DNA from: Bacteroidales bacterium
Lineage (GTDB): Bacteria; Bacteroidota; Bacteroidia; Bacteroidales; VadinHA17
DNA length: 7,548 nt
Assembly (NCBI GenBank): GCA_030692905.1
Contig: JAUYBT010000090.1
Coordinates: forward strand, 1-7,548
Direction: 5' to 3'
Within the stretch, counting starts at the first letter, position 1; the number at the start of each line of letters is the position of its first letter. Made by a program: the position numbers and the translations under genes. Below, piece after piece: positions 6,637 to 7,548 of this stretch. The notes beneath the pieces were generated by a model. It was not told the origin of the DNA. It was given only the letters and a program-made list of their open reading frames with translations, and ran no database searches.

Positions 6637-6668
6637 ATTAAGGCCGATGGGAGACGCAAGCCCTTAAT
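6637..6668 (-). terminator. Weak hairpin after the flippase gene, possible terminator
   Basis: ATTAAGG (6637-6643) and CCTTAAT (6662-6668) are complementary across an 18-base loop. On the minus strand the hairpin starts about 10 bases after the flippase stop codon and is followed by TGTGATTTTCCCC, a short T-run. The stem is only 7 bp and AT-rich, so this is a weak candidate. If real, it would separate the flippase transcript from the MNT/HEPN pair. Confidence 0.25.
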
Positions 6669-6677
6669 TCTTCTTTT

Positions 6678-7548
6678 TTATATTTCATCAGCAATTCCTT
6701 TCAGAGATTTCAAATTGTTTTTGAAGTTTTTAATTTTTGACCATTTGACAACAAAGCCTCTGATTGCCTGTAATTCAACAGGTTCATAAAAATTAAAGAG
6801 ATAAAGTATGAAAGGGAAACTGACAACGCATCCTGTTTTAATAATCATCCTGGGGAGAAGATCCAATCCGTTTAAAAATAAGCTGGAAAAGGATAAAACA
6901 GCCCCGGTAAGCAACAACACAGTTATTTTCCGGATTTCATAAGGTATATAAAATTCTTTCTGAGAATAGTAATAACAAGCGAGCCAAAAAACAAACTGCG
7001 ATAAAAGTGTTGCCACTGCCGCTCCGGTTATATCCCATAACGGGATTAATAATAAGTTAAGGGCAAGACTAATAATTGTGGCGAAAACAACAATTATTCC
7101 GATTATCCTGGTTTTTTTTACAACATGCAACCCATAAACAGTGAAATCCTTCATGTTAACAAAGAAAATTGACATAGATAAAACCGGGATAATTACAACA
7201 GCATCCCAGTACTCTTTAGAATCGGCTAAAATTTTAATTAATTCATATGAAAAAAGGGAAACTCCTACTATAGCAAACATAAGAACGTAAGAGGAGTAGA
7301 GAAGAACCTTTGAATAGAATCTTTTAATGTCAGGGGAGTCTATCCGTTTTAACATCATGGGACCTAGAGCCAGTTTCATCGAATCAACAATAACCAGTTT
7401 TAAAACGCTGGTTATTTTGAAAGCAAGTGTATAGAGAGCAACATACTTTAGAAGAGCCAATGAATTGAGTGAGAATCTGTCTATAACATTCAGCAGGACA
7501 GCTGAAATATTGGCCAGTAATAAGGGAAAGCCATAAACATTCATTGAC
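6678..7548 (-). CDS. Wzx-like polysaccharide flippase (MOP superfamily), C-terminal part; start outside window
   Basis: A polytopic membrane protein truncated by the window edge. The frame stays open upstream of the ATG at 7544 to the window end, and the visible 288 residues match only the later part of a family whose members are usually 400-500 residues. About eight hydrophobic helices can be seen. Family-like features include GFPLLLANISAVLLNVIDRF near the beginning, ALYTLAFKI, and LNLLLIPLWDITGAAVATLL (the usual NLLLIP...GAAxATL pattern). A basic cytoplasmic tail ends the protein. Family knowledge: these proteins flip lipid-linked oligosaccharides across the inner membrane for O-antigen, capsule or exopolysaccharide assembly. 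The ATG at 7544 is probably internal. It is on the same strand as the MNT, HEPN, YfhO-like and methyltransferase genes, but 128 bases separate it from the MNT start. The substrate cannot be read from the sequence; a related MATE-type exporter is less likely. Confidence 0.85.
   Translation of the reverse strand, partial: SMNVYGFPLLLANISAVLLNVIDRFSLNSLALLKYVALYTLAFKITSVLKLVIVDSMKLALGPMMLKRIDSPDIKRFYSKVLLYSSYVLMFAIVGVSLFSYELIKILADSKEYWDAVVIIPVLSMSIFFVNMKDFTVYGLHVVKKTRIIGIIVVFATIISLALNLLLIPLWDITGAAVATLLSQFVFWLACYYYSQKEFYIPYEIRKITVLLLTGAVLSFSSLFLNGLDLLPRMIIKTGCVVSFPFILYLFNFYEPVELQAIRGFVVKWSKIKNFKNNLKSLKGIADEI

Overview
The window looks like part of a chromosome from a Bacteroidota bacterium. The clearest markers are the C-terminus of a large SprB-repeat protein ending in a gliding-motility/type IX secretion (CHU_C, type B) sorting domain, followed by a PorP/SprF-family outer-membrane protein. 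The absence of obvious Shine-Dalgarno sequences and the AT-leaning base composition fit. I cannot name a genus.

Layout. On the + strand, 2-856 is the 3' end of the type IX cargo gene and 880-1857 is its PorP/SprF partner. Positions 1858-2171 hold no gene. They separate two convergent transcription units and are filled by a roughly symmetrical inverted repeat: two outer and two inner copies of an AGATTCCTC/ATTCCG-type motif around a perfect 17-bp hairpin. Everything after that lies on the - strand. Read in the direction of transcription these are: the C-terminal part of a Wzx-like polysaccharide flippase (7548-6678, cut by the window edge); an MNT nucleotidyltransferase (6549-6232) overlapping a HEPN gene (6245-5841) that carries an in-frame TAG; a repeat-rich spacer (5569-5840); a large YfhO-family GT-C-like membrane protein (5529-3070); and, 1 base after it, a zinc-ribbon SAM methyltransferase (3068-2172).

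How the genes fit together. The first pair is a secreted surface adhesin/filament plus its probable outer-membrane docking partner in the type IX system. The flippase, YfhO protein and methyltransferase suggest envelope glycan assembly or modification, but no substrate can be read from the sequence. The MNT/HEPN pair is a toxin-antitoxin type module sitting between the glycan genes. Its HEPN (toxin-type) member appears recently inactivated: one amber codon splits an otherwise intact 134-codon reading frame. That second half is easily missed, because the open frame stops at codon 70.

I found no wholly unknown system. The items most worth following are the broken HEPN gene, the symmetrical intergenic repeat at 1883-2160, and two further repeat structures between HEPN and yfhO.
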